Shown here one piece after another: positions 47,407-59,170 of a DNA stretch of 64,000 nt. The stretch covers positions 1,317,001-1,381,000 of the forward strand of contig OY756972.1 of NCBI GenBank assembly GCA_963580455.1, in the 5' to 3' direction. Source of the stretch: Euonymus europaeus (Eukaryota; Streptophyta; Magnoliopsida; Celastrales; Celastraceae). The notes beneath the pieces are model-generated. The model searched no databases. It saw only the letters and a program-made list of their open reading frames with translations, and had not been told where the DNA came from. The position numbers and the translations under genes were made by a program. The stretch's first letter is position 1; each line of letters starts with the position of its first letter.

Positions 47407-49482
47407 AGCCGCGAAATGTGGTTTCTTTACGTAAACAGTTTTATGAATATCCTTTGACTCCGAGTTCTGAATTCGTTGATTTTTAGCTTGATTTCACACT
47501 ACTTTTCGAGCTCTACAATCCTGGCATTTCGGATTTTGATTTCAGAACTCGTGGCTAGTTGGTCTCGTTTCACCTAGTTAGCCGCGAAATGTGGTTTCTT
47601 TACGTAAACGGTTTTATGAATATCCGTCGACTCCGAGTTCTGAATTCGATGATTTTTAGCTTGATTACACACTACTTTTCGACCTCTACGATCCTGGCAT
47701 TTCGGATTTTGATTTCAGAACTCGTGGCTAGTTGGTCTCGTTTCACCTAGTTAGCCGCGAAATGTGGTTTCTTTACGTAAACGGTTTTATGAATATCCGT
47801 TGACTCCGAGTTATGAATTCGGTGATTTTTAGCTTGATTTCACACTACTTTTCGAGCTCTACAATCCTGGTGTTTCGGATTTTTATTTCAGAACTCGTGG
47901 CTAGTAGGTCTCGTTTCACCTAGTTAGCCGCGAAATGTGGTTTCTTTACGTCAACGGTTTTATGAATATCCGTTGACTCCGAGTTCTGAATTCGGTGATT
48001 TTTAGCTTGATTTCACACTACTTTTCGAGCTCTACAATCCTTGCATTTCGGATTTTGATTTCAGAACTCGTGGCTAGTAGGTCTCGTTTCACCTAGTTAG
48101 CCGCGAAATGTGGTTTCTTTACGTAAACAGTTTTATGAATATCCTTTGACTCCGAGTTCTGAATTCGTTGATTTTTAGCTTGATTTCACACTACTTTTCG
48201 AGCTCTACAATCCTGGCGTTTCGGATTTTGATTTCAGAAATCGTGGCTAGTTTGTCTCGTTTCACCTAGTTAGCCGCGAAATGTGGTTTCTTTACGTAAA
48301 CGGTTTTATGAATATCCATCGACTCCGAGTTCTGAATTCGATGATTTTTAGCTTGATTACACACTACTTTTCGACCTCTACGATCCTGGCATTTCGGATT
48401 TTGATTTCAGAACTCGTGGCTAGTTGGTCTCGTTTCACCTAGTTAGCCGCGAAATGTGGTTTCTTTACGTAAACGGTTTTATGAATATCCGTTGACTCCG
48501 AGTTATGAATTCGGTGATTTTTAGCTTGATTTCACACTACTTTTCGAGCTCTACAATCCTGGTGTTTCGGATTTTTATTTCAGAACTCGTGGCTAGTAGG
48601 TCTCGTTTCACCTAGTTAGCCGCGAAATGTGGTTTCTTTACGTCAACGGTTTTATGAATATCCGTTGACTCCGAGTTCTGAATTCGGTGATTTTTAGCTT
48701 GATTTCACACTACTTTTCGAGCTCTACGATCCTGGCATTTCGGATTTGGATTTCAGAACTCGTGGCTAGTAGGTCTCGTTTCACCTAGTTAGCCGCGAAA
48801 TGTGGTTTCTTTACGTAAACAGTTTTATGAATATCCTTTGACTCCGAGTTCTGAATTCGTTGATTTTTAGCTTGATTTCACACTACTTTTCGAGCTCTAC
48901 AATCCTGGCGTTTCGGATTTTGATTTCAGAACTCGTGGCTAGTTTGTCTCGTTTCACCTAGTTAGCCGCGAAATGTGGTTTCTTTACGTAAACGGTTTTA
49001 TGAATATCCATCGACTCCGAGTTCTGAATTCGATGATTTTTAGCTTGATTACACACTACTTTTCGACCTCTACGATCCTGGAATTTCGGATTTTGATTTC
49101 AGAACTCGTGGCTAGTTGGTCTCGTTTCACCTAGTTAGCCGCGAAATGTGGTTTCTTTACGTAAACGGTTTTATGAATATCCGTTGACTCCGAGTTATGA
49201 ATTCGGTGATTTTTAGCTTGATTTCACACTACTTTTCGAGCTCTACAATCCTGGTGTTTCGGATTTTTATTTCAGAACTCGTGGCTAGTAGGTCTCGTTT
49301 CACCTAGTTAGCAGCGAAATGTGGTTTCTTTACGTCAACGGTTTTATGAATATCCGTTGACTCCGAGTTCTGAATTCGGTGATTTTTAGCTTGATTTCAC
49401 ACTACTTTTTGAGCTCTACGATCCTGGCATTTCGGATTTTGATTTCAGAACTCGTGGCTAGTTGGTCTCGTTTCACCTAGTT
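47407..49482. repeat. Four-monomer HOR (692 bp) in three tandem copies
   Basis: Units start at 47,407, 48,099 and 48,791. Each has P (AAACAG, TCCTTTGAC, TTCGTTG), Q (CGACTCCGAG, TTCGATG, GATTACACAC, TTTTCGACCTC), R (GAGTTATGAATTC with GGTGTTTCGG and TTTTTATTTC) and S (ACGTCAACGG). Q monomers at 47,580, 48,272 and 48,964 lack the TGA of TTGACTC, because T changed to C gave GTCGACTC or ATCGACTC. A 63-codon frame through the first Q monomer results. It is non-coding satellite. Confidence 0.9.
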
Positions 49483-51385
49483 AGCCGCGAAATGTGGTTT
49501 CTTTACGTAAACAGTTTTATGAATATCCGTTGACTCCGAGTTCTGAATTCGGTGATTTTTAGCTTTATTTCACACTACTTTTCGAGCTCTACAATCCTGG
49601 TGTTTCGGATTTTTATTTCAGAACTCGTGGCTAGTAGGTCTCGTTTCACCTAGTTAGCCGCGAAATGTGGTTTCTTTACGTAAACGGTTTTATGAATATC
49701 CGTTGACTCCGAGTTCTGAATTCGGTGATTTTTAGCTTGATTTCACACTACTTTTCGAGCTCTACAATCCTGGGGTTTCGGATTTTTATTTCAGAACTCG
49801 TGGCTAGTTGGTCTCGTTTCACCTATTTAGCCGCGAAATGTGGTTTCTTTACGTAAACTGTTTTATGAATATCTGTTGACTCCGAGTTCTATTTTCGGTG
49901 ATTTTTAGCTTGATTTCACACTACTTTTCGAGCTCTACGAACCTGGCATTTCGGATTTTGATTTCAGAACTCGTGGCTAGTAGGTCTCGTTTCACCTAGT
50001 TAGCCGCGAAATGTGGTTTCTTTACGTAAACAGTTTTATGAATATCCTTTGACTCCGAGTTCTGAATTCGTTGATTTTTAGCTTGATTTCACACTACTTT
50101 TCGAGCTCTACAATCTTGGCATTTCGGATTTTGATTTCAGAACTCGTGGCTAGTTGGTCTCGTTTCACCTAGTTAGCCGCGAAATGTGGTTTCTTTACGT
50201 AAACGGTTTTATGAATATCCGTCGACTCCGAGTTCTGAATTCGATGATTTTTAGCTTGATTACACACTACTTTTCGACCTCTACGATCCTGGCATTTCGG
50301 ATTTTGATTTCAGAACTCGTGGCTAGTTGGTCTCGTTTCACCTAGTTAGCCGCGAAATGTGGTTTCTTTACGTAAACGGTTTTATGAATATCTGTTGACT
50401 CCGAGTTCTATTTTTGTTGATTTTTAGCTTGATTTCACACTACTTTTCGAGCTCTACGATCCTGGTGTTTCGGATTTTGATTTCAGAACTCGTGGCTAGT
50501 AGGTCTCGTTTCACCTAGTTAGCCGCGAAATGTGGTTTCTTTAAGTAAACGATTTTATGAATATCCGTTGACTCCGAGTTCTGAATTCGGTGATTTTTAG
50601 CTTGATTTCACACTACTTTTTGAGCTCTACAATCCTGGGGTTTCGGATTTTTATTTCAAAACTCGTGGCTAGTTGGTCTCGTTTCACCTAGTTAGCCGTG
50701 AAATGTGGTTTCTTTATGTAAACGGTTTTATGAATATCCGTTGACTCCGAGTTCTGAATTCGGTGATTTTTAGCTTGATTTCACACTAATTTTCGAGCTC
50801 TACGATCCTGGCATTTCGGATTTTGATTTCAGAACTCGTGGCTAGTTGGTCTCGTTTCACCTAGTTAGCCGCGAAATGTGGTTTCTTTACGTAAACGGTT
50901 TTATGAATATCCGTTGACTCCGAGTTATGAATTCGGTGATTTTTAGCTTGATTTCACACTACTTTTCGAGCTCTACAATCCTGGTGTTTCGGATTTTTAT
51001 TTCAGAACTCGTGGCTAGTAGGTCTCATTTCACCTAGTTAGCCGCGAAATGTGGTTTCTTTACGTCAACGGTTTTATGAATATCCGTTGACTCCGAGTTC
51101 TGAATTCGGTGATTTTTAGCTTGATTTCACACTACTTTTTGAGCTCTACGATCCTGGCATTTCGGATTTTGATTTCAGAACTCGTGGCTAGTTGGTCTCG
51201 TTTCACCTAGTTAGCCGCGAAATGTGGTTTCTTTACGTAAACAGTTTTATGAATATCCGTTGACTCCGAGTTCTGAATTCGGTGATTTTTAGCCTGATTT
51301 CACACTACTTTTCGGGCTCTACGATCCTGGCATTTCGGATTTTGATTTCAGAACTCGTGGCTAGTTGGTCTCGTTTCACCTAGTT
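49483..51385. repeat. Satellite stretch with P-Q pairs and divergent monomers
   Basis: Eleven monomers. A P-Q pair at 50,002-50,347 repeats 47,407-47,752 at an offset of 2,595 bp. Two monomers three units apart carry the unusual GAGTTCTATTTT (near 49,884 and 50,403), with CTGTTGACTC. R and S types reappear at 50,867 and 51,040. A GCCTGATTTC/TTTCGGGCTC monomer at 51,213 precedes the next duplication. Confidence 0.75.
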
Positions 51386-53634
51386 AGCCGCGAAATGTGG
51401 TTTCTTTACGTAAACGGTTTTATGAATATCCGTCGACTCCGAGTTCTGAATTCGATGATTTTTAGCTTGATTACACACTACTTTTCGACCTCTACGATCC
51501 TGGCATTTCGGATTTTGATTTCAGAACTCGTGGCTAGATGGTCTCGTTTCACCTAGTTAGCCGCGAAATGTGGTTTCTTTACGTAAACGGTTTTATGAAT
51601 ATCCGTTGACTCCGAGTTATGAATTCGGTGATTTTTAGCTTGATTTCACACTACTTTTCGAGCTCTACAATCCTGGTGTTTCGGATTTTTATTTCAGAAC
51701 TCGTGGCTAGTAGGTCTCATTTCACCTAGTTAGCCGCGAAATGTGGTTTCTTTACGTCAACGGTTTTATGAATATCCGTTGACTCCGAGTTCTGAATTCG
51801 GTGATTTTTAGCTTGATTTCACACTACTTTTTGAGCTCTACGATCCTGGCATTTCGGATTTTGATTTCAGAACTCGTGGCTAGTTGGTCTCGTTTCACCT
51901 AGTTAGCCGCGAAATGTGGTTTCTTTACGTAAACCGTTTTATGAATATCCGTTGACTCCGAGTTCTGAATTCGGTGATTTTTAGCTTGATTTCACACTAC
52001 TTTTCGAGCTCTATAATCCTGGTGTTTCGGATTTTTATTTCAGAACTCGTGGCTAGTAGGTCTCGTTTCACCTAGTTAGCCGCGAAATGTGGTTTCTTTA
52101 CGTAAACGGTTTTATGAATATCCGTTGACTCCGAGTTCTGAATTCGGTGATTTTTAGCTTGATTTCACACTACTTTTCGAGCTCTACAATCCTGGGGTTT
52201 CGGATTTTTATTTCAGAACTCGTGGCTAGTTGGTCTCGTTTCACCTATTTAGCCGCGAAATGTGGTTTCTTTAGGTAAACGGTTTTATGAATATCATTTG
52301 ACTCCGAGTTCTGAATTCGGTGATTTTTAGCTTGATTTCACACTACTTTTCGAGCTCTACGATCCTGGCGTTTCGGATTTTGATTTCAGAACTCGTGGCT
52401 AGTTGGTCTCGTTTCACCTAGTTAGCCGCGAAATGTGGTTTCTTTATGTAAACAGTTTTATGAATATCCGTTGACTCCGAGTTCTGAATTCGATGATTTT
52501 TAGCTTGATTACACACTACTTTTCGACCTCTACGATCCTGGCATTTCGGATTTTGATTTCAGAACTCGTGGCTAGTTGGTCTCCTTTCACCTAGTTAGCC
52601 GCGAAATGTGGTTTCTTTACGTAAACGGTTTTATGAATATCCGTTGACTCCGAGTTCTGAATTCGGTGATTTTTAGCTTGATTTCACACTACTTTTCGAG
52701 CTCTACAATCCTGGTGTTTCGGATTTTTATTTCAGAACTCGTGGCTAGTAGGTCTCGTTTCACCTAGTTAGCCGCGAAATGTGGTTTCTTTACGTCAACG
52801 GTTTTATGAATATCCGTTGACTCCGAGTTCTGAATTCGGTGATTTTTAGCTTGATTTCACACTACTTTTTGAGCTCTACGATCCTGGCATTTCGGATTTT
52901 GATTTCAGAACTCATGGCTAGTTGGTCTCGTTTCACCTAGTTAGCCGCGAAATGTGGTTTCTTTACGTAAACAGTTTTATGAATATCCGTTGACTCCGAG
53001 TTCTGAATTCGGTGATTTTTAGCTTGATTTCACACTACTTTTCGAGCTCTACAATCCTGGTGTTTCGGATTTTTATTTCAGAACTCGTGGCTAGTAGGTC
53101 TCGTTTCACCTAGTTAGCCGCGAAATGTGGTTTCTTTACGTAAACGGTTTTATGAATATCCGTTGACTCCGAGTTATGAATTCGGTGATTTTTAGCTTGA
53201 TTTCACACTACCTTTCGAGCTCTACAATCCTGGGGTTTCGGATTTTTATTTCAGAACTCGTGGCTAGTTGGTCTCGTTTCACCTAATTAGCCGCGAAATG
53301 TGGTTTCTTTACGTAAACGGTTTTATGAATATCTGTTGACTCCGAGTTCTGAATTCGGTGCTTTTAAGCTTGATTTCACACTACTTTTTGAGCTCTACGA
53401 TCCTGGCGTTTCGGATTTTGATTTCAGAACTCGTGACTTGTTGGTCTCGTTTCACCTACTTAGCCGCGAAATGTGGTTTCTTTACGTAAACGGTTTTATG
53501 AATATCCGTTGACTCCGAGTTCTGAATTCGATGATTTTTAGCTTGATTACACACTACTTTTCGACCTCTACGATCCTGGCGTTTCGGATTTTGATTTCAG
53601 AACTCGTGGCTAGTTGGTCTCGTTTCACCTAGTT
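51386..53634. repeat. Thirteen monomers of a 15-monomer repeat, first copy
   Basis: Rare markers recur 2,595 bp downstream: GCTAGATGGTC (51,533 and 54,128), GGTCTCCTTTCACC (52,578 and 55,173), and GGTGCTTTTAAGC (53,356 and 55,951), which creates an AAGCTT site. The internal rhythm is six monomers: Q types at 51,386, 52,424 and 53,462, each followed by an R- or consensus-like monomer and, where the unit is complete, an ACGTCAACGG monomer. Two further monomers (53,635 and 53,808, the latter P-type) complete the 15-monomer register. Confidence 0.87.
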
Positions 53635-53980
53635 AGCCGCGAAATGTGGTTTCTTTACGTAAACGGTTTTATGAATATCCGTTGACTCCGAGTTCTGAAT
53701 TCGGTGATTTTTAGCTTGATTTCACACTAATTTTCGAGCTCTACAATCCTGGCATTTCGGATTTTGATTTCAGAACTCGTGGCTAGTAGGTCTCGTTTCA
53801 CCTAGTTAGCCGCGAAATGTGGTTTCTTTACGTAAACAGTTTTATGAATATCCTTTGACTCCGAGTTCTGAATTCGTTGATTTTTAGCTTGATTTCACAG
53901 TACTTTTCGAGCTCTACAATCCTGGCGTTTCGGATTTTGATTTCAGAACTCGTGGCTAGTTGGTCTCGTTTCACCTAGTT

Positions 53981-56229
53981 AGCCGCGAAATGTGGTTTCT
54001 TTACGTAAACGGTTTTATGAATATCCGTCGACTCCGAGTTCTGAATTCGATGATTTTTAGCTTGATTACACACTACTTTTCGACCTCTACGATCCTGGCA
54101 TTTCGGATTTTGATTTCAGAACTCGTGGCTAGATGGTCTCGTTTCACCTAGTTAGCCGCGAAATGTGGTTTCTTTACGTAAACGGTTTTATGAATATCCG
54201 TTGACTCCGAGTTATGAATTCGGTGATTTTTAGCTTGATTTCACACTACTTTTCGAGCTCTACAATCCTGGTGTTTCGGATTTTTATTTCAGAACTCGTG
54301 GCTAGTAGGTCTCATTTCACCTAGTTAGCCGCGAAATGTGGTTTCTTTACGTCAACGGTTTTATGAATATCCGTTGACTCCGAGTTCTGAATTCGGTGAT
54401 TTTTAGCTTGATTTCACACTACTTTTTGAGCTCTACGATCCTGGCATTTCGGATTTTGATTTCAGAACTCGTGGCTAGTTGGTCTCGTTTCACCTAGTTA
54501 GCCGCGAAATGTGGTTTCTTTACGTAAACAGTTTTATGAATATCCGTTGACTCCGAGTTCTGAATTCGGTGATTTTTAGCTTGATTTCACACTACTTTTC
54601 GAGCTCTATAATCCTGGTGTTTCGGATTTTTATTTCAGAACTCGTGGCTAGTAGGTCTCGTTTCACCTAGTTAGCCGCGAAATGTGGTTTCTTTACGTAA
54701 ACGGTTTTATGAATATCCGTTGACTCCGAGTTCTGAATTCGGTGATTTTTAGCTTGATTTCACACTACTTTTCGAGCTCTACAATCCTGGGGTTTCGGAT
54801 TTTTATTTCAGAACTCGTGGCTAGTTGGTCTCGTTTCACCTATTTAGCCGCGAAATGTGGTTTCTTTACGTAAACGGTTTTATGAATATCTGTTGACTCC
54901 GAGTTCTGAATTCGGTGATTTTTAGCTTGATTTCACACTACTTTTCGAGCTCTACGATCCTGGCAATTCGGATTTTGATTTCAGAACTCGTGGCTAGTTG
55001 GTCTCGTTTCACCTAGTTAGCCGCGAAATGTGGTTTCTTTATGTAAACAGTTTTATGAATATCCGTTGACTCCGAGTTCTGAATTCGATGATTTTTAGCT
55101 TGATTACACACTACTTTTCGACCTCTACGATCCTGGCATTTCGGATTTTGATTTCAGAACTCGTGGCTAGTTGGTCTCCTTTCACCTAGTTAGCCGCGAA
55201 ATGTGGTTTCTTTACGTAAACGGTTTTATGAATATCCGTTGACTCCGAGTTCTGAATTCGGTGATTTTTAGCTTGATTTCACACTACTTTTCGAGCTCTA
55301 CAATCCTGGTGTTTCGGATTTTTATTTCAGAACTCGTGGCTAGTAGGTCTCGTTTCACCTAGTTAGCCGCGAAATGTGGTTTCTTTACGTCAACGGTTTT
55401 ATGAATATCCGTTAACTCCGAGTTCTGAATTCGGTGATTTTTAGCTTGATTTCACACTACTTTTTGAGCTCTACGATCCTGGCATTTCGGATTTTGATTT
55501 CAGAACTCATGGCTAGTTGGTCTCGTTTCACCTAGTTAGCCGCGAAATGTGGTTTCTTTACGTAAACAGTTTTATGAATATCCGTTGACTCCGAGTTCTG
55601 AATTCGGTGATTTTTAGCTTGATTTCACACTACTTTTCGAGCTCTACAATCCTGGTGTTTCGGATTTTTATTTCAGAACTCGTGGCTAGTAGGTCTCGTT
55701 TCACCTAGTTAGCCGCGAAATGTGGTTTCTTTACGTAAACGGTTTTATGAATATCCGTTGACTCCGAGTTCTGAATTCGGTGATTTTTAGCTTGATTTCA
55801 CACTACCTTTCGAGCTCTACAATCCTGGGGTTTTGGATTTTTATTTCAGAACTCGTGGCTAGTTGGTCTCGTTTCACCTATTTAGCCGCGAAATGTGGTT
55901 TCTTTACGTAAACGGTTTTATGAATATCTGTTGACTCCGAGTTCTGAATTCGGTGCTTTTAAGCTTGATTTCACACTACTTTTCGAGCTCTACGATCCTG
56001 GCGTTTCGGATTTTGATTTCAGAACTCGTGACTAGTTGGTCTCGTTTCACCTACTTAGCCGCGAAATGTGGTTTCTTTACGTAAACGGTTTTATGAATAT
56101 CCGTTGACTCCGAGTTCTGAATTCGATGATTTTTAGCTTGATTACACACTACTTTTCGACCTCTACGATCCTGGCGTTTCAGATTTTGATTTCAGAACTC
56201 GTGGCTAGTTGGTCTCGTTTCACCTAGTT
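53981..56229. repeat. Thirteen monomers of a 15-monomer repeat, second copy
   Basis: It repeats 51,386-53,634 with the rare markers in register. Small differences are GTTAACTCC near 55,414 for GTTGACTCC, CTGGCAATTCGG near 54,961, and GAGTTCTGAATTC where the first copy has GAGTTATGAATTC near 53,174. The match stops in the monomer at 56,230, which has CTGGTGTTTCGG and GGATTTTTATTTC where the first copy has CTGGCATTTCGG and GGATTTTGATTTC. Confidence 0.87.
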
Positions 56230-57094
56230 AGCCGCGAAATGTGGTTTCTTTACGTAAACGGTTTTATGAATATCCGTTGACTCCGAGTTCTGAATTCGGT
56301 GATTTTTAGCTTGATTTCACACTACTTTTCGAGCTCTACAATCCTGGTGTTTCGGATTTTTATTTCAGAACTCGTGGCTAGTAGGTCTCGTTTCACCTAG
56401 TTAGCCGCGAAATGTGGTTTCTTTACGTCAACGGTTTTATGAATATCCGTTGACTCCGAGTTCTGAATTCGGTGATTTTTAGCTTGATTTCACAATACTT
56501 TTTGAGCTCTACGATCCTGGCGTTTCGGATTTTGATTTCAGAACTCGTGGCTAGTTGGTCTCGTTTCACCTAGTTAGCCGCGAAATGTGGTTTCTTTACG
56601 TAAACAGTTTTATGAATATCCGTTGACTCCGAGTTCTGAATTCGGTGATTTTTAGCTTGATTTCACACTACTTTTCGAGCTCTACAATCCTGGTGTTTCA
56701 GATTTTTATTTCAGAACTCGTGGCTAGTAGGTCTCGTTTCACCTAGTTAGCCGCGAAATGTGATTTCTTTACGTAAACGGTTTTATGAATATCCGTTGAC
56801 TCCGAGTTCTGAATTCGGTGATTTTTAGCTTGATTTCACACTACTTTTCGAGCTCTACAATCCTGGCGTTTCGGATTTTTATTTCAGAACTCGTGGCTAG
56901 TTGGTCTCGTTTCACCTATTTAGCCGCGAAATGTGGTTTCTTTACGTAAACGGTTTTATGAATATCTGTTGACTCCGAGTTCTGAATTCGGTGATTTTTA
57001 GCTTGATTTCACACTACTTTTTGAGCTCTACGATCCTGGCGTTTCGGATTTTGATTTCAGAACTCGTGGCTAGTTGGTCTTGTTTAACCTATTT
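56230..57094. repeat. Five-monomer block repeated at 57,960, 60,036 and 61,420
   Basis: Ordered markers are GGTGTTTCGG with TTTTTATTTC; ACGTCAACGG with CACAATACTTTTTG; AAACAG with GGTGTTTCAGAT; GTGATTTC with GGCGTTTCGGATTTTT; and CTGTTGACTC. The same run follows the Q-type monomers (TTTTCGACCTC) at 57,787, 59,863 and 61,247, where the last copy is interrupted. A Q monomer at 56,057 also precedes this copy, so the ancestral unit is at least six monomers. Confidence 0.82.
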
Positions 57095-59170
57095 AGCCGC
57101 AAAATATGGTTTCTTTATGTAAACGGTTTTATGAATATCCGTTGACTCAGAGTTCTGAATTCGGTGATTTTTAGCTTGATTTCACACTACTTTTCGAGCT
57201 CTACGATCCTGGCATTTCGGATTTTGATTTCAGAACTCATGGCTAGTTGGTCTCGTTTCACCTAGTTAGCCGCGAAATGTGGTTTCTTTACGTAAACAGT
57301 TTTATGAATATCCGTTGACTCCGAGTTCTGAATTCGGTGATTTTTAGCTTGATTTCACACTACTTTTCGAGCTCTACAATCCTGGCATTTCGGATTTTGA
57401 TTTCAGAACTCATGGCTAGTTGGTCTCGTTTCACCTAGTTAGCCGCGAAATGTGGTTTCTTTACGTAAACAGTTTTATGAATATCCGTTGACTCCGAGTT
57501 CTGAATTCGGTGATTTTTAGCTTGATTTCACACTACTTTTCGAGCTCTACAATCCTGGCATTTCGGATTTTGATTTCAGAACTCGTGGCTAGTTAGTCTC
57601 GTTTCACCTATTTAGCCGCGGAATGTGGTTTCTTTACGTAAACGGTTTTAGGAATATCCGTTGACTCCGAGTTCTGAATTCGGTGATTTTTAGCTTGATT
57701 TCACACTACTTTTCGAGCTCTACGATCCTGGCGTTTCGGATTTTGATTTCAGAACTCGTGGCTAGTTGGTCTTGTTTAACCTATTTAGCCGCAAAATGTG
57801 GTTTCTTTACGTAAACGGTTTTATGAATATCCGTTGACTCCGAGTTCTGAATTCGATGATTTTTAGCTTGATTACACACTACTTTTCGACCTCTACGATC
57901 CTGGCGTTTCAGATTTTGATTTCAGAACTCGTGGCTAGTTGGTCTCGTTTCACCTAGTTAGCCGCGAAATGTGGTTTCTTTACGTAAACGGTTTTATGAA
58001 TATCCGTTGACTCCGAGTTCTGAATTCGGTGATTTTTAGCTTGATTTCACACTACTTTTCGAGCTCTACAATCCTGGTGTTTCGGATTTTTATTTCAGAA
58101 CTCGTGGCTAGTAGGTCTCGTTTCACCTAGTTAGCCGCGAAATGTGGTTTCTTTACGTCAACGGTTTTATGAATATCCGTTGACTCCGAGTTCTGAATTC
58201 GGTGATTTTTAGCTTGATTTCACAATACTTTTTGAGCTCTACGATCCTGGCGTTTCGGATTTTGATTTCAGAACTCGTGGCTAGTTGGTCTCGTTTCACC
58301 TAGTTAGCCGCGAAATGTGGTTTCTTTACGTAAACAGTTTTATGAATATCCGTTGACTCCGAGTTCTGAATTCGGTGATTTTTAGCTTGATTTCACACTA
58401 CTTTTCGAGCTCTACAATCCTGGTGTTTCAGATTTTTATTTCAGAACTCGTGGCTAGTAGGTCTCGTTTCACCTAGTTAGCCGCGAAATGTGATTTCTTT
58501 ACGTAAACGGTTTTATGAATATCCGTTGACTCCGAGTTCTGAATTCGGTGATTTTTAGCTTGATTTCACACTACTTTTCGAGCTCTACAATCCTGGCGTT
58601 TCGGATTTTTATTTCAGAACTCGTGGCTAGTTGGTCTCGTTTCACCTATTTAGCCGCGAAATGTGGTTTCTTTACGTAAACGGTTTTATGAATATCTGTT
58701 GACTCCGAGTTCTGAATTCGGTGATTTTTAGCTTGATTTCACACTACTTTTCGAGCTCTACGATCCTGGCATTTCGGATTTTGATTTCAGAACTCATGGC
58801 TAGTTGGTCTCGTTTCACCTAGTTAGCCGCGAAATGTGGTTTCTTTACGTAAACAGTTTTATGAATATCCGTTGACTCCGAGTTCTGAATTCGGTGATTT
58901 TTAGCTTGATTTCACACTACTTTTTGAGCTCTACGATCCTGGCGTTTCGGATTTTGATTTCAGAACTCGTGGCTAGTTGGTCTTGTTTAACCTATTTAGC
59001 CGCAAAATATGGTTTCTTTATGTAAACGGTTTTATGAATATCCGTTGACTCAGAGTTCTGAATTCGGTGATTTTTAGCTTGATTTCAAACTACTTTTCGA
59101 GCTCTACGATCCTGGCATTTCGGATTTTGATTTCAGAACTCGTGGCTAGTTGGTCTTGTTTAACCTATTT
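57095..59170. repeat. Twelve-monomer duplication (2,076 bp), first copy
   Basis: Markers include CTTGTTTAACC just upstream, GCAAAATATGG with GACTCAGAG (57,095), two AAACAG monomers with AACTCATGG before or after them, GCGGAATGTGG (57,614), a Q-type TTTTCGACCTC monomer (57,787) and TTTCAAACTAC (59,088). Every marker recurs 2,076 bp later. I noticed no base difference between the copies at the positions compared, so this looks like one of the youngest events in the window. Confidence 0.9.

Noticed and set aside
47559..47750. 63-codon open frame (also at 50,154, 51,365 and 53,960)
   Set aside because: The frame lies wholly in satellite. It exists because Q-type monomers changed TTGACTC to TCGACTC and lost a TGA. 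The copies are 15, 7 and 15 monomers apart, as expected from array duplication. With a 173-bp period the frame rotates at each monomer, and no ribosome-binding, promoter or protein-family signal is seen.
53300..53512. 70-codon open frame, the longest in the window
   Set aside because: It spans parts of two monomers and results from local substitutions (GGTGCTTTTAAGC removes the stop of TTTTTAGC). The product has no recognisable motif and repeats its own N-terminal words because the DNA repeats.
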